A stretch of 51,293 nt of DNA from Rhodopseudomonas rhenobacensis (GCF_014203125.1 NZ_JACHIH010000036.1:1-51293); one strand, 5' to 3'. Shown: positions 7,768-17,045, counted from the first letter of the stretch. Notes: generated by a model not told the origin, from the sequence alone. Made by a program: numbers and translations.

Positions 7768-8520
7768 TTAGGCGAGTTCTGCCGCGCTCGCGCGGCTACT
7801 GCTGCGGTCGCGGGCCTCGGTGGCGCATTTTTCGACGTGGACCTCGCGGTTGATCACCTGCAGGTTGGGCAAACCCCAGTAGCCCAATAGCGCGGGCCAC
7901 GGCGTGTCGCGGTGCCGGCGCCAGACCTCGAACAGCGGCACCAGGTGATCGACCTCGGCGGCGCGCAGCAGCCGGCGGTTGCTCTGCCGGCAGCGGCGGC
8001 CCTGCAGACGGCGCAGCAGCAGGGTCTGGCCGCTCGGCGCATTCCAGAACTGCCAGGCGACCACGCAGGCCGAGTGCCAATTCGCGTTGCGGTTGATACC
8101 GCGATCCCACAGATCGACGTGCCAGCCGAAGCGATACACCGGCTGGCCGCAGACGCAGCAGAAGCCGGCGCCCTTGCCGTGGGCGGCTTCGCGATACGGC
8201 GCCGGCGGCGCGCGGAAGCTGGCCGGCCGCCCTTCGGCCCGATCGTCGCCGAGTTGCCAGCGCCACCCTTCGGGCGCGCCGCTCCGCGCTGCCAAGGCGC
8301 GGGCCAGCCGATCGGCGCGCAGCGGATGGTCGCGCCAATAGCCGTCGACCGCCAGCCGCGGCGTCGGCGCCACGAAGCGGCAGGCCAAGGCGCGCGCCAG
8401 CACCGCGGCGGGAAACACCGCCGGCAGCGACTTGTTCAGCCGCGCCAGCGCCCGCCGATTGGCTTCCGCCTTATCTTCCTGCCATTTCGACAAATCGGCC
8501 TCTCCGAACCCCCGCGGCAC
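7768..8520 (-). CDS. HNH-type nuclease-like protein with a zinc ribbon
   Basis: The 250-residue protein has a zinc-binding pair CCVCGQ (Cys121/Cys124) and a second HSAC (His149/Cys152). These are followed by an HNH-like core: EVDHLVPL (Asp191-His192), LPNLQVIN (Asn219) and REVHVEKCA (His228, Lys231). This is the order of a ββα-metal nuclease. No attached DNA-recognition or methyltransferase domain is seen, so restriction, repair or phage defence are all only possible. The start is taken as GTG at 8520, just inside the decayed ltrA region; no strong ribosome site is visible. Base composition resembles its neighbours. Confidence 0.75.
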   Translation of the reverse strand: MPRGFGEADLSKWQEDKAEANRRALARLNKSLPAVFPAAVLARALACRFVAPTPRLAVDGYWRDHPLRADRLARALAARSGAPEGWRWQLGDDRAEGRPASFRAPPAPYREAAHGKGAGFCCVCGQPVYRFGWHVDLWDRGINRNANWHSACVVAWQFWNAPSGQTLLLRRLQGRRCRQSNRRLLRAAEVDHLVPLFEVWRRHRDTPWPALLGYWGLPNLQVINREVHVEKCATEARDRSSSRASAAELA

Positions 8521-8553
8521 GGTGCATCGGCGCCGTTAAGCCCTGGTTAAGCG

Positions 8554-8824
8554 CTACTCGATCGGCGAGGGGCCGCCGACCCCGAGCGCCATCAGCGCGA
8601 ACAGCATCAGCCGCACCACGGTCTGTTCGGTGTCGAGCCAAGGCCCAGCGCGGTGAAATGCGCCAGCAGGAAATGCGAATCTGGGTGATGGCGAACACGA
8701 ACACCAGGTCGAAGAACAATTCGACATAGGTGACGCGGTTGTGAGAGTCGGGCTTGCGGTCGCGCAACAGGCTGGCGCCGGCCGCCGGCCGCGCGTCCGG
8801 GATGATCTGGTCGTCCGGCGTCAG
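8554..8824 (-). pseudogene. Decayed low-temperature-requirement A (LtrA) gene
   Basis: Fragments of an LtrA-type membrane protein appear in three frames. Frame one, from a CTG at 8824 overlapping the bolA stop, gives RVTYVELFFDLVFVFAITQ, the family's first membrane segment. After a lost base near 8690 the next frame reads SHFLLAHFTALG. About 25 expected codons are missing, then a third frame reads WLDTEQTVVRLMLFALMALG and stops at a TAG at 8554-8556. Intact relatives are about 380-400 residues, so this is a truncated, multiply broken remnant. Confidence 0.8.
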
Positions 8825-9057
8825 CTGTCCGGCACGCCGGTCTGCAACGCCAAGGCGTGCAGCACGCCGCCCATCTGGCCTTGCAAGGATTGATAGACGA
8901 TCTGGTGCTGCTGCACCCTCGACTTGCCGCGGAAGGATTCCGAGATCACGGTCGCCGCGTAATGGTCGCGGTCGCCGGCGAGATCGCGGATCGTCACCTC
9001 GGCGTCGGGAATGGCCGCCTTGATCATCGATTCAATATCCCGGGCGTCCATCGGCAT
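8821..9057 (-). CDS. bolA: BolA family protein
   Basis: Small partner of CGFS glutaredoxins in [2Fe-2S] cluster binding and iron homeostasis. The 78-residue product has the compact BolA fold (IKAAIPDAEVTIRDLAGDRD, then HYAATVISESFRGKSRVQQH) and the C-terminal QIVYQSLQ and HALALQT blocks. The double ATG at 9057 and 9051 follows a GGGAGAA site; spacing favours 9057. It lies between purL and the grxD side of the window. In many relatives purL, bolA and grxD are adjacent, but here other genes separate them on both sides. Confidence 0.94.
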   Translation of the reverse strand: MPMDARDIESMIKAAIPDAEVTIRDLAGDRDHYAATVISESFRGKSRVQQHQIVYQSLQGQMGGVLHALALQTGVPDS

Positions 9058-9237
9058 CCACGTTCTCCCAAACTCACGCCGCTTCGAATCGCGGTCCGCG
9101 CTGGCGCCCCCGAGCCTAACCGCCGCCGCACGCCGCGTCATCCCGAACCTATAACGATACTATATTGCCTGTGCGGCCCTTTCAAAGCCCGCTCGCGTCG
9201 CCCATCTGAACGGAACCGCTGAATTTGAGGATTGCCC

Positions 9238-9603
9238 ATGAGGATTCCCGGCCCGGACCACCCGATCACCATCCAGCCGACCCCGAACCGGGTCCGCGTC
9301 TCCGCAGGCAACATGGTGATCGCCGAAACCTCCCGCGCGCTGACGCTGAAGGAGGGCAGCTACCCCGCGGTCCAATACATCCCGCGGCAGGACGCCAAGC
9401 AGGAGCTCCTGGAACGCAGCACCCGCTCCACCCACTGCCCCTACAAGGGCGACGCCAGCTATTTCAGCATCAAGGCCGGCGACGCCACGCTCGACAACGC
9501 GGTGTGGAGCTATGAGGAGCCGTTTCCGGCGATGAGCGAGATCAAGGACTATCTGGCGTTCTATCCCGACAAGGTCACGATCGAGCAACTCGACGCAGCG
9601 TAG
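9238..9603 (+). CDS. DUF427 domain protein
   Basis: The 121-residue product carries the DUF427 signature: IAETSRALTLKEGSYPAVQY, then STHCPYKGDASYFSI and AVWSYEEPFPAMSEIKDYLA, ending YPDKVTIEQLDAA. Members are small cytosolic beta-rich proteins of unknown biochemical function, found alone or in tandem. The ATG at 9238 has GAGG seven bases upstream; a TTG at 9232 is less likely. It is divergent from bolA across a 180-base intergenic region. Confidence 0.85.
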   Translation: MRIPGPDHPITIQPTPNRVRVSAGNMVIAETSRALTLKEGSYPAVQYIPRQDAKQELLERSTRSTHCPYKGDASYFSIKAGDATLDNAVWSYEEPFPAMSEIKDYLAFYPDKVTIEQLDAA

Positions 9604-9683
9604 TTTTTTGCACGACGCATTGCCGCGGCCGGCCGGCGCTTCGCCGGCCGCCCCGAGGTGGCCGAAAGCACGGAGATAGAGGC

Positions 9684-10865
9684 GTGACGCTGGTGTCGGA
9701 TCCGATCGAGCTCGCCGTCGCGCCGGCGGGCACACATTCAGCGCGCAATCTGTCGCTGGATCGCACCCGCAGCTTCCTCACCATCCTGGTGCTGATCCAC
9801 CATGCGGTGATCCCCTACACCTATTACGGCCACACCGACCCGAAGTCGTTTGCCGGGTTCGACGTCATCGTGCTCGCCACCGACAGTTTCTTCATGGCGA
9901 TGTTCTTCATGCTGTCGGGGCTGTTTCTGTGGCCGAGCGTGGCGCACCGCCGCCCCGGGGTGTTCGCCCGCGACCGGCTGATCCGGCTCGGGCTGCCGTT
10001 CGTGTTCGCGGCCGTGACCATCATCCCGATCGCCTACTACGCGATCGCGCTGCGGCAGTCGCCGGAGCTCGGCTTCGGCGAATTCTGGGTGAAGACCGTT
10101 TCGGAGGGACCGTGGCCGAGCGGCCCGTTGTGGTTTCTCTGGGTGCTGCTGATCTACAGCATCGTCGGCGGCGCGCTGTATCGCTACTCGCCGCATGCGC
10201 TGGATTTCATCAACCGGCTGTCGGTGCGGGCGTTCGACCGGCCGATCGTGCTGTTCGTGGTGTTCGTGGCGGTCGCGGCCATCGTCTATGTGCCGGTCCG
10301 GGTGTGGCTGGGGCCGAACCACTGGCTGGAATTCGGACCGTTCTCGGTGCAGACCTCGCGGATCCTGCTGTACGCCGCGTATTTCTTTCTCGGCGCCGGG
10401 ATCGGGGCTGCGAACATCAAGACCGGCCTGCTCAGCCCGGACGGCGCATTGCCGAACGAATGGTGGCGCTGGGCGCTCACCGCGCTTCTGCCGTATTGCG
10501 CGCTGTGGGGACTGATCTACGTCAAGCGCGAGATCCTCGGCAATCCGGACGGCCTGCCGGCGTCGTACGAGGCGAGCTACGCGGTCGCCTTCGTGGTGTT
10601 CAGCGCGGCGATCACCTTCGCGATCCTGGCGTTCTTCCTGCGCTTCAAGACCTCGGGCTGGAGCCTGCTCGATCCCTTGCAGCACGACGCCTACGGCATC
10701 TTCCTGGTGCACTACGCCTACATGCTATGGCTGCAATATTGGCTGTATGGCTACGACCTGCCGGCGATCGCCAAGGCGGGGATCGTGTTCGTGCTGGGGC
10801 TGGCTCTAAGCTGGGCCACCACCGCTTTGCTGCGGCGGATTCCCGGTGTGGCGTTGGTGTTGTGA
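9684..10865 (+). CDS. Acyltransferase 3 family integral membrane protein
   Basis: Inner-membrane O-acyltransferase of the OafA/MdoC/NodX type, which transfers acyl groups to sugars, glucans or lipids. The 393-residue protein begins LDRTRSFLTILVLIHHAVIP with the conserved Arg and His of the first membrane helix. About ten hydrophobic segments follow, including FFMAMFFMLSGLFLWPS, GPLWFLWVLLIYSIVGGALY and YGIFLVHYAYMLWLQYWLYG near the C-terminus. The GTG at 9684 follows an AGAGG sequence. The layout is close to OpgC/MdoC-like acyltransferases, but the substrate cannot be read from sequence. Confidence 0.85.
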   Translation: MTLVSDPIELAVAPAGTHSARNLSLDRTRSFLTILVLIHHAVIPYTYYGHTDPKSFAGFDVIVLATDSFFMAMFFMLSGLFLWPSVAHRRPGVFARDRLIRLGLPFVFAAVTIIPIAYYAIALRQSPELGFGEFWVKTVSEGPWPSGPLWFLWVLLIYSIVGGALYRYSPHALDFINRLSVRAFDRPIVLFVVFVAVAAIVYVPVRVWLGPNHWLEFGPFSVQTSRILLYAAYFFLGAGIGAANIKTGLLSPDGALPNEWWRWALTALLPYCALWGLIYVKREILGNPDGLPASYEASYAVAFVVFSAAITFAILAFFLRFKTSGWSLLDPLQHDAYGIFLVHYAYMLWLQYWLYGYDLPAIAKAGIVFVLGLALSWATTALLRRIPGVALVL

Positions 10866-10914
10866 GTGTAGGTTCGTCTCTCCGCAATTACAGTCGGTCG
10901 CCCGCTGCGAGCAC

Positions 10915-11083
10915 TGCCTTCACCTCTCCCCGCTTGCGGGGAGAGGTCGACCCGGCGAAGCGTCAGCGAAGCCGGGTCGGGTGAGGGGGCGCCTCGACAG
11001 AACGCGGCGCCCCCTCACCCGGCGCGACAAGCTTCGCTTGTCACGCCACCCTCTCCCCGCAAGCGGGGCGAGGGAAGCGATGC
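10915..11083. repeat. Intergenic palindromic repeat, family 6 (two opposed units)
   Basis: A unit reading CACCTCTCCCCGCTTGCGGG is followed by its inverted relative ending CCCCGCAAGCGGGGCGAGGG. The centre is GAGGGGGCGCC/GGCGCCCCCTC. The right half matches 83-156. It fills most of the gap between the acyltransferase gene and the purL 3' end. Confidence 0.85.
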
Positions 11084-11127
11084 TGCGCCGCTGCAATCAA
11101 CTTCACGGCTAGTTCGTGCGTCGGCGT

Positions 11128-13338
11128 TTACGCCTTGCCGCCCATGTAGTTCGGAAACCAGCTCTCGTGCGCGTGTTCCAGCGCCTTGATATCGACCGCG
11201 CGTTCCCCGGCGATCGACAGCGTGTGGCCGGCGGTGGTGCCGATCTGCAGACACGGCACGCCGACCGCCTTCAGCTTGGTCAAGACGCCGAGCAGCTCGT
11301 CCTGCGGCACGGTGACGATGTAGCGCGCCTGGTCCTCGCCGAACCACCAGGCATGCGGCACGATGGCTTCCGGACCGGCATCAAGTGAAGCACCGATGCG
11401 GCCCGCGATCGCCATCTCGGCCAGCGCAACCAACAGGCCGCCGTCGGACAGGTCATGCACCGCGGTGGCGGTGCCGGAATGGATCATGCCGCGCACCACG
11501 GTGCCGTTGCGCTTTTCGGCCTCGAGATTGACCGGCGGCGGCGCGCCCTCTTCGCGACCGCAGATGTCGCGCAAGTACACCGATTGCCCGAGCCAGCCGC
11601 GGGTCTCGCCGATCAACAGGATCGCCTCGCCCTCGGCCTTGAACGCCAAGGTTGCTGATTTGGTGAAATCGTCCAGCAGGCCAACGCCGCCGATCGACGG
11701 GGTCGGCAGGATGCCGCGGCCGTTGGTCTCGTTGTAGAGCGAGACGTTGCCCGACACGATCGGCGAGTCCAGCGCGATGCAGGCTTCCGCGATGCCCTTC
11801 AGGCAACCGACCAGTTGCCCCATGATCTCGGGGCGCTCGGGATTGCCGAAATTCAGGTTGTCGGTGATCGCCAAGGGCTTGCCGCCGACCGCGGTGATGT
11901 TGCGATAGGCCTCTGCCACCGCCTGCTTGCCGCCCTCGTAAGGATCGGCCTCGCAATAGCGCGGCGTAACGTCGACGGTCAGCGCCAGCCCCTTGGGGCC
12001 GTCCTCGATCCGCACCACCGCGGCGTCGCCGCCCGGGCGCTGCACGGTGTTGCCGCCGATGACGTGGTCGTATTGCTCCCAGACCCAGCGCCGCGAGCAC
12101 AATTCCGGCGAGCCGATCAGCTTCTCCAGCGCCTCGACCACGCCGATCGGCGGCTTGATGTCGCGGGCGTGGATCACCGGCAGCTTCGGGCTCTCGACAT
12201 GCGGGCGGTCGTAGAGCGGCGCCTCGTCGCCCAATTCCTTGATCGGCAGGTCGGCCTTCACCTCGCCGCCGTGCTTGACGACGAAGCGCAGCGTCGGCGT
12301 GGTGGTCCCGACGATGGCGAAATCGAGCCCCCATTTCTTGAAGATCGCCTCGGCCTGCTTTTCCTTCTCAGGCTTCAGCACCATGAGCATCCGCTCCTGG
12401 CTTTCCGACAGCATCATCTCATAGGCGGTCATGCCGGGCTCGCGGGTCGGCACCGCGTCGAGATCGAGGTCGACGCCGAGGTCGCCCTTGGCGCCCATCT
12501 CGACCGCCGAACAGGTGAGACCCGCCGCCCCCATGTCCTGGATCGCGATCACGCAATCCGCCGCCATGATTTCCAGACAGGCTTCCAGCAACAGCTTCTC
12601 GGCGAACGGATCGCCGACCTGCACGGTCGGGCGCTTCTCGTCGGAGTCGTTGTCGAACTCCGCCGACGCCATGGTGGCACCGCCCATGCCGTCGCGGCCG
12701 GTCTTGGAGCCGAGATAGACGATCGGCATGCCGACGCCCGACGCAGCAGCCAGGAAGATCTTGTCGGCGTCGGCGAGGCCGACCGCCATGGCGTTGACCA
12801 GAATGTTGCCGTCATAGCGGGTGTGGAAGCGGACCTGGCCGCCGACCGTCGGCACGCCGAAGGAATTGCCGTAGCCGCCGACGCCGGCGACCACGCCCGA
12901 CACCAGCCGGCGGGTCTTCGGGTGCTCCGGCGCGCCGAAGCTCAATGCGTTGAGGCAGGCGATCGGCCGCGCCCCCATGGTGAAGACGTCGCGCAAAATG
13001 CCGCCGACGCCGGTGGTGGCGCCCTGATACGGCTCGATGAAGCTCGGGTGGTTGTGGCTCTCCATCTTGAACACGATGGCCTGGTTGTCACCGATGTCGA
13101 TCACGCCGGCGTTCTCGCCCGGCCCGACCAGCACCCATGGCGCCTTGGTCGGCAGGCCCTTGAGATGGATGCGGGAGGATTTGTACGAGCAGTGCTCGTT
13201 CCACATCGCCGAGAAGATGCCGAGCTCGGTGATGCTCGGCTCGCGGCCGATCAATGTGAGGATGCGCTGATATTCGTCCGGCTTGAGGCCGTGGCTGGCG
13301 ACGAGTTCGGGGGTGATCGGCGTGGGCTTGGACGACAT
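11128..13338 (-). CDS. purL: Phosphoribosylformylglycinamidine synthase subunit PurL
   Basis: Catalyses the ATP-dependent step FGAR to FGAM in purine synthesis, using ammonia supplied by PurQ, with PurS as bridging subunit. At 736 residues it is the small PurL form that needs PurS and PurQ, both present downstream in the window. Visible blocks are [20 protein letters not shown] and [15 protein letters not shown] near residues 93-130, then [16 protein letters not shown]-like and [12 protein letters not shown] later. The ATG at 13338 starts [20 protein letters not shown] thioesterase gene is divergent upstream, so purL is transcribed separately from purCSQ. Confidence 0.97.
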   Translation of the reverse strand: MSSKPTPITPELVASHGLKPDEYQRILTLIGREPSITELGIFSAMWNEHCSYKSSRIHLKGLPTKAPWVLVGPGENAGVIDIGDNQAIVFKMESHNHPSFIEPYQGATTGVGGILRDVFTMGARPIACLNALSFGAPEHPKTRRLVSGVVAGVGGYGNSFGVPTVGGQVRFHTRYDGNILVNAMAVGLADADKIFLAAASGVGMPIVYLGSKTGRDGMGGATMASAEFDNDSDEKRPTVQVGDPFAEKLLLEACLEIMAADCVIAIQDMGAAGLTCSAVEMGAKGDLGVDLDLDAVPTREPGMTAYEMMLSESQERMLMVLKPEKEKQAEAIFKKWGLDFAIVGTTTPTLRFVVKHGGEVKADLPIKELGDEAPLYDRPHVESPKLPVIHARDIKPPIGVVEALEKLIGSPELCSRRWVWEQYDHVIGGNTVQRPGGDAAVVRIEDGPKGLALTVDVTPRYCEADPYEGGKQAVAEAYRNITAVGGKPLAITDNLNFGNPERPEIMGQLVGCLKGIAEACIALDSPIVSGNVSLYNETNGRGILPTPSIGGVGLLDDFTKSATLAFKAEGEAILLIGETRGWLGQSVYLRDICGREEGAPPPVNLEAEKRNGTVVRGMIHSGTATAVHDLSDGGLLVALAEMAIAGRIGASLDAGPEAIVPHAWWFGEDQARYIVTVPQDELLGVLTKLKAVGVPCLQIGTTAGHTLSIAGERAVDIKALEHAHESWFPNYMGGKA

Positions 13339-13526
13339 CGCGGCGGATTTCCTGAAACGGTCAATCGGCCTCCCCCGCGGGGAAGGAGAACGCCCGTTCT
13401 TAGAAAGATTGCGACAGCGGGGAAAGCGGTTTTATGGCGGATTTTGCCCGGACGCCCGGCCGGCAATTGCATTGCGGCGGGGGATCGGTTTTATGGGGAA
13501 CAGTTCCCAGCAGAAGGACCGGATGC

Positions 13527-14015
13527 GTGACCGACACCGCCCCCCTCCCGCCGCTCGGCCGCCCCGACCTCACCATCGCCACCGAGGGCGAATTCGCCGG
13601 CTGGCGGACCTGGACCCGCGACACCTTCGAATCCAACAACGGCCCGTTCTGGCACCGCTTCGAGGCCGACGGCAAAGTCCGCTGCGCGTTCCGGGTCGAG
13701 CAGAAGCACCTCAACGGGCTGCGCGGCGTGCACGGCGGCTGCTTCATGACGTTTGCCGATTACGCGCTGTTCGCGATCGCCGCGCATGAATTGCAGGGCC
13801 CGGCGGTGACGGTGGCATTCGGCTGCGAATTCCTCGACGCGGCCTATGAGGGCGAATTGGTCGAAGCCACCGGCGAAGTCACCCGCGCCGGCAAATCGCT
13901 GATCTTCGTCCGCGGCATCATCCGCAGTGGCGAACGGCCGCTGTTCACATTTTCCGGGACGATCAAAAGGGTGAAGCGCAAGGTCGCGCCGAGCGAGGTC
14001 GGCGAGGGGCATTGA
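13527..14015 (+). CDS. PaaI-type hotdog thioesterase
   Basis: Small hotdog-fold acyl-CoA thioesterase family. The 162-residue product has the signature KHLNGLRGVHGGCFMTFADY, where HGG and the following Asp region form the active site, then VTVAFGCEFLDAAYEGELVE and ARATGEVTRAGKSLIFV-like strands. The GTG at 13527 is preceded by AAGGA eight bases away, better than any ATG upstream. It is divergent from purL. The substrate is unknown. Confidence 0.85.
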   Translation: MTDTAPLPPLGRPDLTIATEGEFAGWRTWTRDTFESNNGPFWHRFEADGKVRCAFRVEQKHLNGLRGVHGGCFMTFADYALFAIAAHELQGPAVTVAFGCEFLDAAYEGELVEATGEVTRAGKSLIFVRGIIRSGERPLFTFSGTIKRVKRKVAPSEVGEGH

Positions 14016-14047
14016 GCGGGCGAAGCCGACGACGCGACGAGCGGCGT

Positions 14048-14251
14048 CTAGCGCAGGAAAAGCTTGAACAGAATTCCGAAGCAGAGCGCCCAGGTAATTC
14101 CATTCATCCACTTCAGCAGATTGAGGTCGCCCTCGATCTTGTTGAAACGGCCTTCATAGGCGGCCATCGCTTCGGCCGCCTTGCGCGCCTTGTCCTCCGG
14201 CGCGCCCGACGCGAGAAAAGCGTCATAGACCTCTGAGATCATCGTCGCCAT
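14048..14251 (-). CDS. Small coiled-coil membrane protein (67 aa)
   Basis: The first two thirds form a charged amphipathic helix (DKARKAAEAMAAYEGRFNKI, then EGDLNLLKWM). The end is a single hydrophobic segment, NGITWALCFGILFKLFLR. The layout recalls DUF1640/CCDC90-like short bacterial proteins, but this is only a resemblance. The ATG at 14251 is followed by a second at 14242. It lies 127 bases downstream of purQ on the same strand. Function unknown. Confidence 0.65.
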   Translation of the reverse strand: MATMISEVYDAFLASGAPEDKARKAAEAMAAYEGRFNKIEGDLNLLKWMNGITWALCFGILFKLFLR

Positions 14252-14378
14252 GGGTCACTCCTCGACCCAAGATAGTAGCCTGCCCCACTTGCGTCCAGAG
14301 GGCGAAACTACGCAGAGCAAGCGCGTTCGGCCTGTCGCAGTGGTTTGCCGAAGCCGTATGGGCCGCGGCGCGCCGCGC

Positions 14379-15080
14379 CTACGCCGCCTTGGCGAGGTGC
14401 TCGACCAGGCCGGCGAACAGGCCGCGGCCGTCGGTGCAGCCCATGATGGCTTCGACGTGGTTCTCCGGATGCGGCATCATGCCGAGCACGTTGCCGCGCT
14501 CGGAGACGATGCCGGCGATCGACGCCGCGGCGCCGTTGATGTTGTGCGCGTCGCTGACTTCGCCGCTCGCCGAGCAATAGCGATACAGCACCCGGCCATC
14601 GCCCTCGAGCCGCTGCAGCGTCTCTTCGTCGGCCTCGTAATTGCCCTCGCCATGCGCCACCGGCACGCGGATCACCTGCCCGGCATTGTAGCCGCGGGTG
14701 AACGGCGTATCGGAGCGCTCGACCCGCAGATGCACGTCGTGGCAGATGAATTTCAAGCGCGCGTTGCGCATCAAGACGCCCGGCAGCAGCCCCGACTCGC
14801 ACAGGATCTGAAAGCCGTTGCAGACGCCGAGCACCAGCCCGCCGTCACCGGCGAATTTGCGCACCGCGTCCATCACCGGCGCGCGCGCCGCGATGGCGCC
14901 GCAGCGCAAGTAATCGCCATAGGAAAAGCCGCCCGGCACCACGACGAGGTCGGTGCCTTTCGGCAGCTCGGTGTCGGCGTGCCACACCATCGCTGGCTCG
15001 GAGCCGGAGGCGAGCTGCAGCGCACGCGCCATGTCGCGCTCGCGATTGATACCGGGGAAAACGAGGATGGCGGATTTCAT
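14379..15080 (-). CDS. purQ: Phosphoribosylformylglycinamidine synthase glutaminase subunit PurQ
   Basis: Class I glutamine amidotransferase that supplies ammonia to PurL. The 233-residue product has the nucleophile motif [10 protein letters not shown], an N-terminal [18 protein letters not shown] and the His-Glu end [12 protein letters not shown]. The start ATG at 15080 overlaps the stop of the coiled-coil gene upstream by 4 bases (ATGA), so the two are translationally coupled. Confidence 0.97.
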   Translation of the reverse strand: MKSAILVFPGINRERDMARALQLASGSEPAMVWHADTELPKGTDLVVVPGGFSYGDYLRCGAIAARAPVMDAVRKFAGDGGLVLGVCNGFQILCESGLLPGVLMRNARLKFICHDVHLRVERSDTPFTRGYNAGQVIRVPVAHGEGNYEADEETLQRLEGDGRVLYRYCSASGEVSDAHNINGAAASIAGIVSERGNVLGMMPHPENHVEAIMGCTDGRGLFAGLVEHLAKAA

Positions 15081-15310
15081 AAGGTGGGTGCTTCGTTGAG
15101 TTCGAGGCGGCGCTCAATACGATCGAGCCGCTGCTCATAGCGACCGAGCGTGGCGTGGATGCCGGAAAGCTGCGTATGCACGCCGATCATCTCCAATCGG
15201 AATGCCTGCATCGAGTGCTTCATCTCGCCAATCTCGCCTTTGATCTGCGAAATGTCATACTGAACCGACTTCAAGACTTCATAAACCAAATCAGCGCTGA
15301 TCTCAGCCAT
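15077..15310 (-). CDS. Coiled-coil hypothetical protein inserted between purS and purQ
   Basis: The 77-residue product is almost wholly a heptad coiled coil ([20 protein letters not shown], then [15 protein letters not shown]). Similar short coiled-coil proteins are frequent in Bradyrhizobium-like genomes and have no known function. Its stop overlaps the purQ ATG by four bases and it begins 18 bases after purS. Base and codon use is a little less G/C-biased than the pur genes. It may be an inserted passenger; an assembly or regulatory role in the PurSQL complex is only a speculation. Confidence 0.75.
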   Translation of the reverse strand: MAEISADLVYEVLKSVQYDISQIKGEIGEMKHSMQAFRLEMIGVHTQLSGIHATLGRYEQRLDRIERRLELNEAPTL

Positions 15311-15328
15311 GACCCGATCTCCTGAGCC

Positions 15329-15571
15329 TTAACTCCGCACCTCGATATTGTAATTCTCGATCACGGTGTTGGCGAGCAGCTTGTCGGCGGCGTCTTTCAA
15401 CGCCGCCTCGGCCTGCGCGGGATCGGCGCCGGCGAGCTCGATGTCGAACACCTTGCCCTGGCGGACGCTGGCGATGCCGGCGACGCCGAGCGACTTCAAA
15501 GCACCCTCGATCGCCTTGCCCTGGGGATCGAGGATGCCGGTCTTCAATGTAACGGTGACACGCGCTTTCAC
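15329..15571 (-). CDS. purS: Phosphoribosylformylglycinamidine synthase subunit PurS
   Basis: Small dimeric subunit that holds PurL and PurQ together. The 80-residue product starts (V/M)KARVTVTLKTGILDPQGKA, includes AIEGALKSLG and FDIELAGADPAQAEA, and ends LLANTVIENYNIEVRS, all typical. The GTG at 15571 has GAGG six bases upstream. It starts eight bases after the purC stop, indicating one transcript purC-purS-coiled coil-purQ. Confidence 0.95.
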   Translation of the reverse strand: MKARVTVTLKTGILDPQGKAIEGALKSLGVAGIASVRQGKVFDIELAGADPAQAEAALKDAADKLLANTVIENYNIEVRS

Positions 15572-15579
15572 GACCAACC

Positions 15580-16347
15580 TCAGCCCTTGACCAGCACCGG
15601 GCCGGAGCCCGCCGGCCGTTCGTTTTCCATCAGAATGCCGAGCCTTTTCGCGACCTCGGTATAGGCCTCCAGCACGCCGCCGAGATCGCGGCGGAAGCGG
15701 TCCTTGTCGAGCTTCTCGTTCGACTTGATGTCCCACAGCCGACATGAGTCGGGGGAGATCTCGTCGGCGACGATGATCCGCATCATGTCGTTTTCGAACA
15801 AGCGGCCGCATTCCATCTTGAAGTCGACGAGGCGGATGCCGATGCCGAGAAACAGCCCGGTGAGGAAGTCGTTGACCCGGATGGCCAGCGCCATGATGTC
15901 GTCGATTTCCTGCGGCGTGGCCCAGCCGAACGCGGTGATGTGCTCTTCCGAGACCATCGGGTCGTTGAGCTGGTCGTTCTTATAATAGAACTCGATGATC
16001 GAGCGCGGCAGCTGGGTGCCTTCCTCGATGCCGAGCCGCTGCGACAAAGAGCCCGCCGCGACGTTACGCACCACCACCTCGAGCGGCACGATCTCGACCT
16101 CGCGAATCAGCTGTTCGCGCATGTTGAGCCGGCGGATGAAGTGGGTCGGTACCCCGATATCGTTCAGATGCTGAAACAGGAATTCGGAAATCCGGTTGTT
16201 GAGGACGCCCTTGCCCTCGATCACCTGGTGTTTCTTGGCGTTGAACGCGGTCGCATCGTCCTTGAAGTGCTGAATCAGCGTCCCCGGTTCGGGGCCTTCG
16301 TACAAGACCTTGGCCTTGCCTTCGTAAATGCGACGTCGACGGCTCAT
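15580..16347 (-). CDS. purC: SAICAR synthetase PurC
   Basis: Joins aspartate to CAIR to form SAICAR in purine synthesis. The product of 255 residues has [60 protein letters not shown] and [13 protein letters not shown], all diagnostic. The start is set at the ATG at 16347 ([13 protein letters not shown]), the usual alphaproteobacterial N-terminus. An in-frame ATG at 16377 with a distant GGAG site would add ten residues and cannot be excluded. Confidence 0.95.
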   Translation of the reverse strand: MSRRRRIYEGKAKVLYEGPEPGTLIQHFKDDATAFNAKKHQVIEGKGVLNNRISEFLFQHLNDIGVPTHFIRRLNMREQLIREVEIVPLEVVVRNVAAGSLSQRLGIEEGTQLPRSIIEFYYKNDQLNDPMVSEEHITAFGWATPQEIDDIMALAIRVNDFLTGLFLGIGIRLVDFKMECGRLFENDMMRIIVADEISPDSCRLWDIKSNEKLDKDRFRRDLGGVLEAYTEVAKRLGILMENERPAGSGPVLVKG

Positions 16348-16647
16348 GGGGATGTACCGTGTGTTGTTGAAATCCATGGGAGTTGGTGAGCTCCGTATGA
16401 CAGATGCGACCCGCGGCGGAGCTGCCGGGAAGGCCAGGGAAACAGAACGAGAACCTTGCCTGAGGGCAACCTACCCGATCGAGCCATCCAGCACAATCGA
16501 TCAGGACAAGTGGGCCTTAAGTTTTACTGTACGGCTTGCGAATTTCCGGCAGTTGTCTTAACCGCTCGCCCTGGTTATCTAGGCATCCAAGCCCTCAACC
16601 GCAAATCGACGGCCCTTGCGCCCCCGGCTAAGATCGGAACCAGGATT

Positions 16648-16971
16648 ATGACGACATTTGACAAGCGCGAAGAAGGTTTCGAGAAGAAGTTCGCGCTCGA
16701 CGCAGAGCAGAAATTCAAGGCCGAGGCGCGCCGCGACAAGCTGCTCGGGCTGTGGGTCGCCGAAAAGCTCGGCCTGAAGGGCGACGACGCCACCGCTTAC
16801 GCCAAGGAAGTGGTGATCGCCGACCTCGAAGAAGCCGGCGACGCCGACGTGATTCGCAAGGTGACCGCCGACCTCGAAGGCCGCGGCATCTTCCTCACCG
16901 AGCCGGAATTGCGGCTGAAGCTCGACGAATTCTTCGCCCAGGCGGTGGCGCAGGTGAAGGCCGGGACGTAA
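16648..16971 (+). CDS. DUF1476 protein, F1-ATPase zeta-type inhibitor
   Basis: Alphaproteobacterial zeta subunit, described in Paracoccus and relatives as an inhibitor of the F1Fo-ATPase. The 107-residue product is the family's usual size and has the typical helical start MTTFDKREEGFEKKFALDAE, the LLGLWVAEKLGL segment, AYAKEVVIADLEEAGDADVI and EPELRLKLDEFFAQA. The ATG at 16648 has an AGG site close by. It is divergent from purC across a 300-base region that holds both promoters and no gene. Confidence 0.92.
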   Translation: MTTFDKREEGFEKKFALDAEQKFKAEARRDKLLGLWVAEKLGLKGDDATAYAKEVVIADLEEAGDADVIRKVTADLEGRGIFLTEPELRLKLDEFFAQAVAQVKAGT

Positions 16972-16990
16972 GGCGCGCGCCGCACCCACG

Positions 16991-17045
16991 ATGTCATTCC
17001 GGGGCTCGAGCAGCGCCAGCTGCGAGAGAACCCGGAATCCATACT
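16991..17045. repeat. Partial family 1 palindromic repeat
   Basis: A half copy beginning ATGTCATTCCGGGGCTCGAG and reaching AACCCGGAATCCATAC. The matching right arm seen in full copies is absent. Confidence 0.7.

Noticed and set aside
10915-11083. Possible CRISPR array because of repeated blocks
   Set aside because: Only two opposed units with no regular spacers.
11815-13530. Long plus-strand frame opposite purL
   Set aside because: Pure antisense shadow of purL codon bias; no family motifs.
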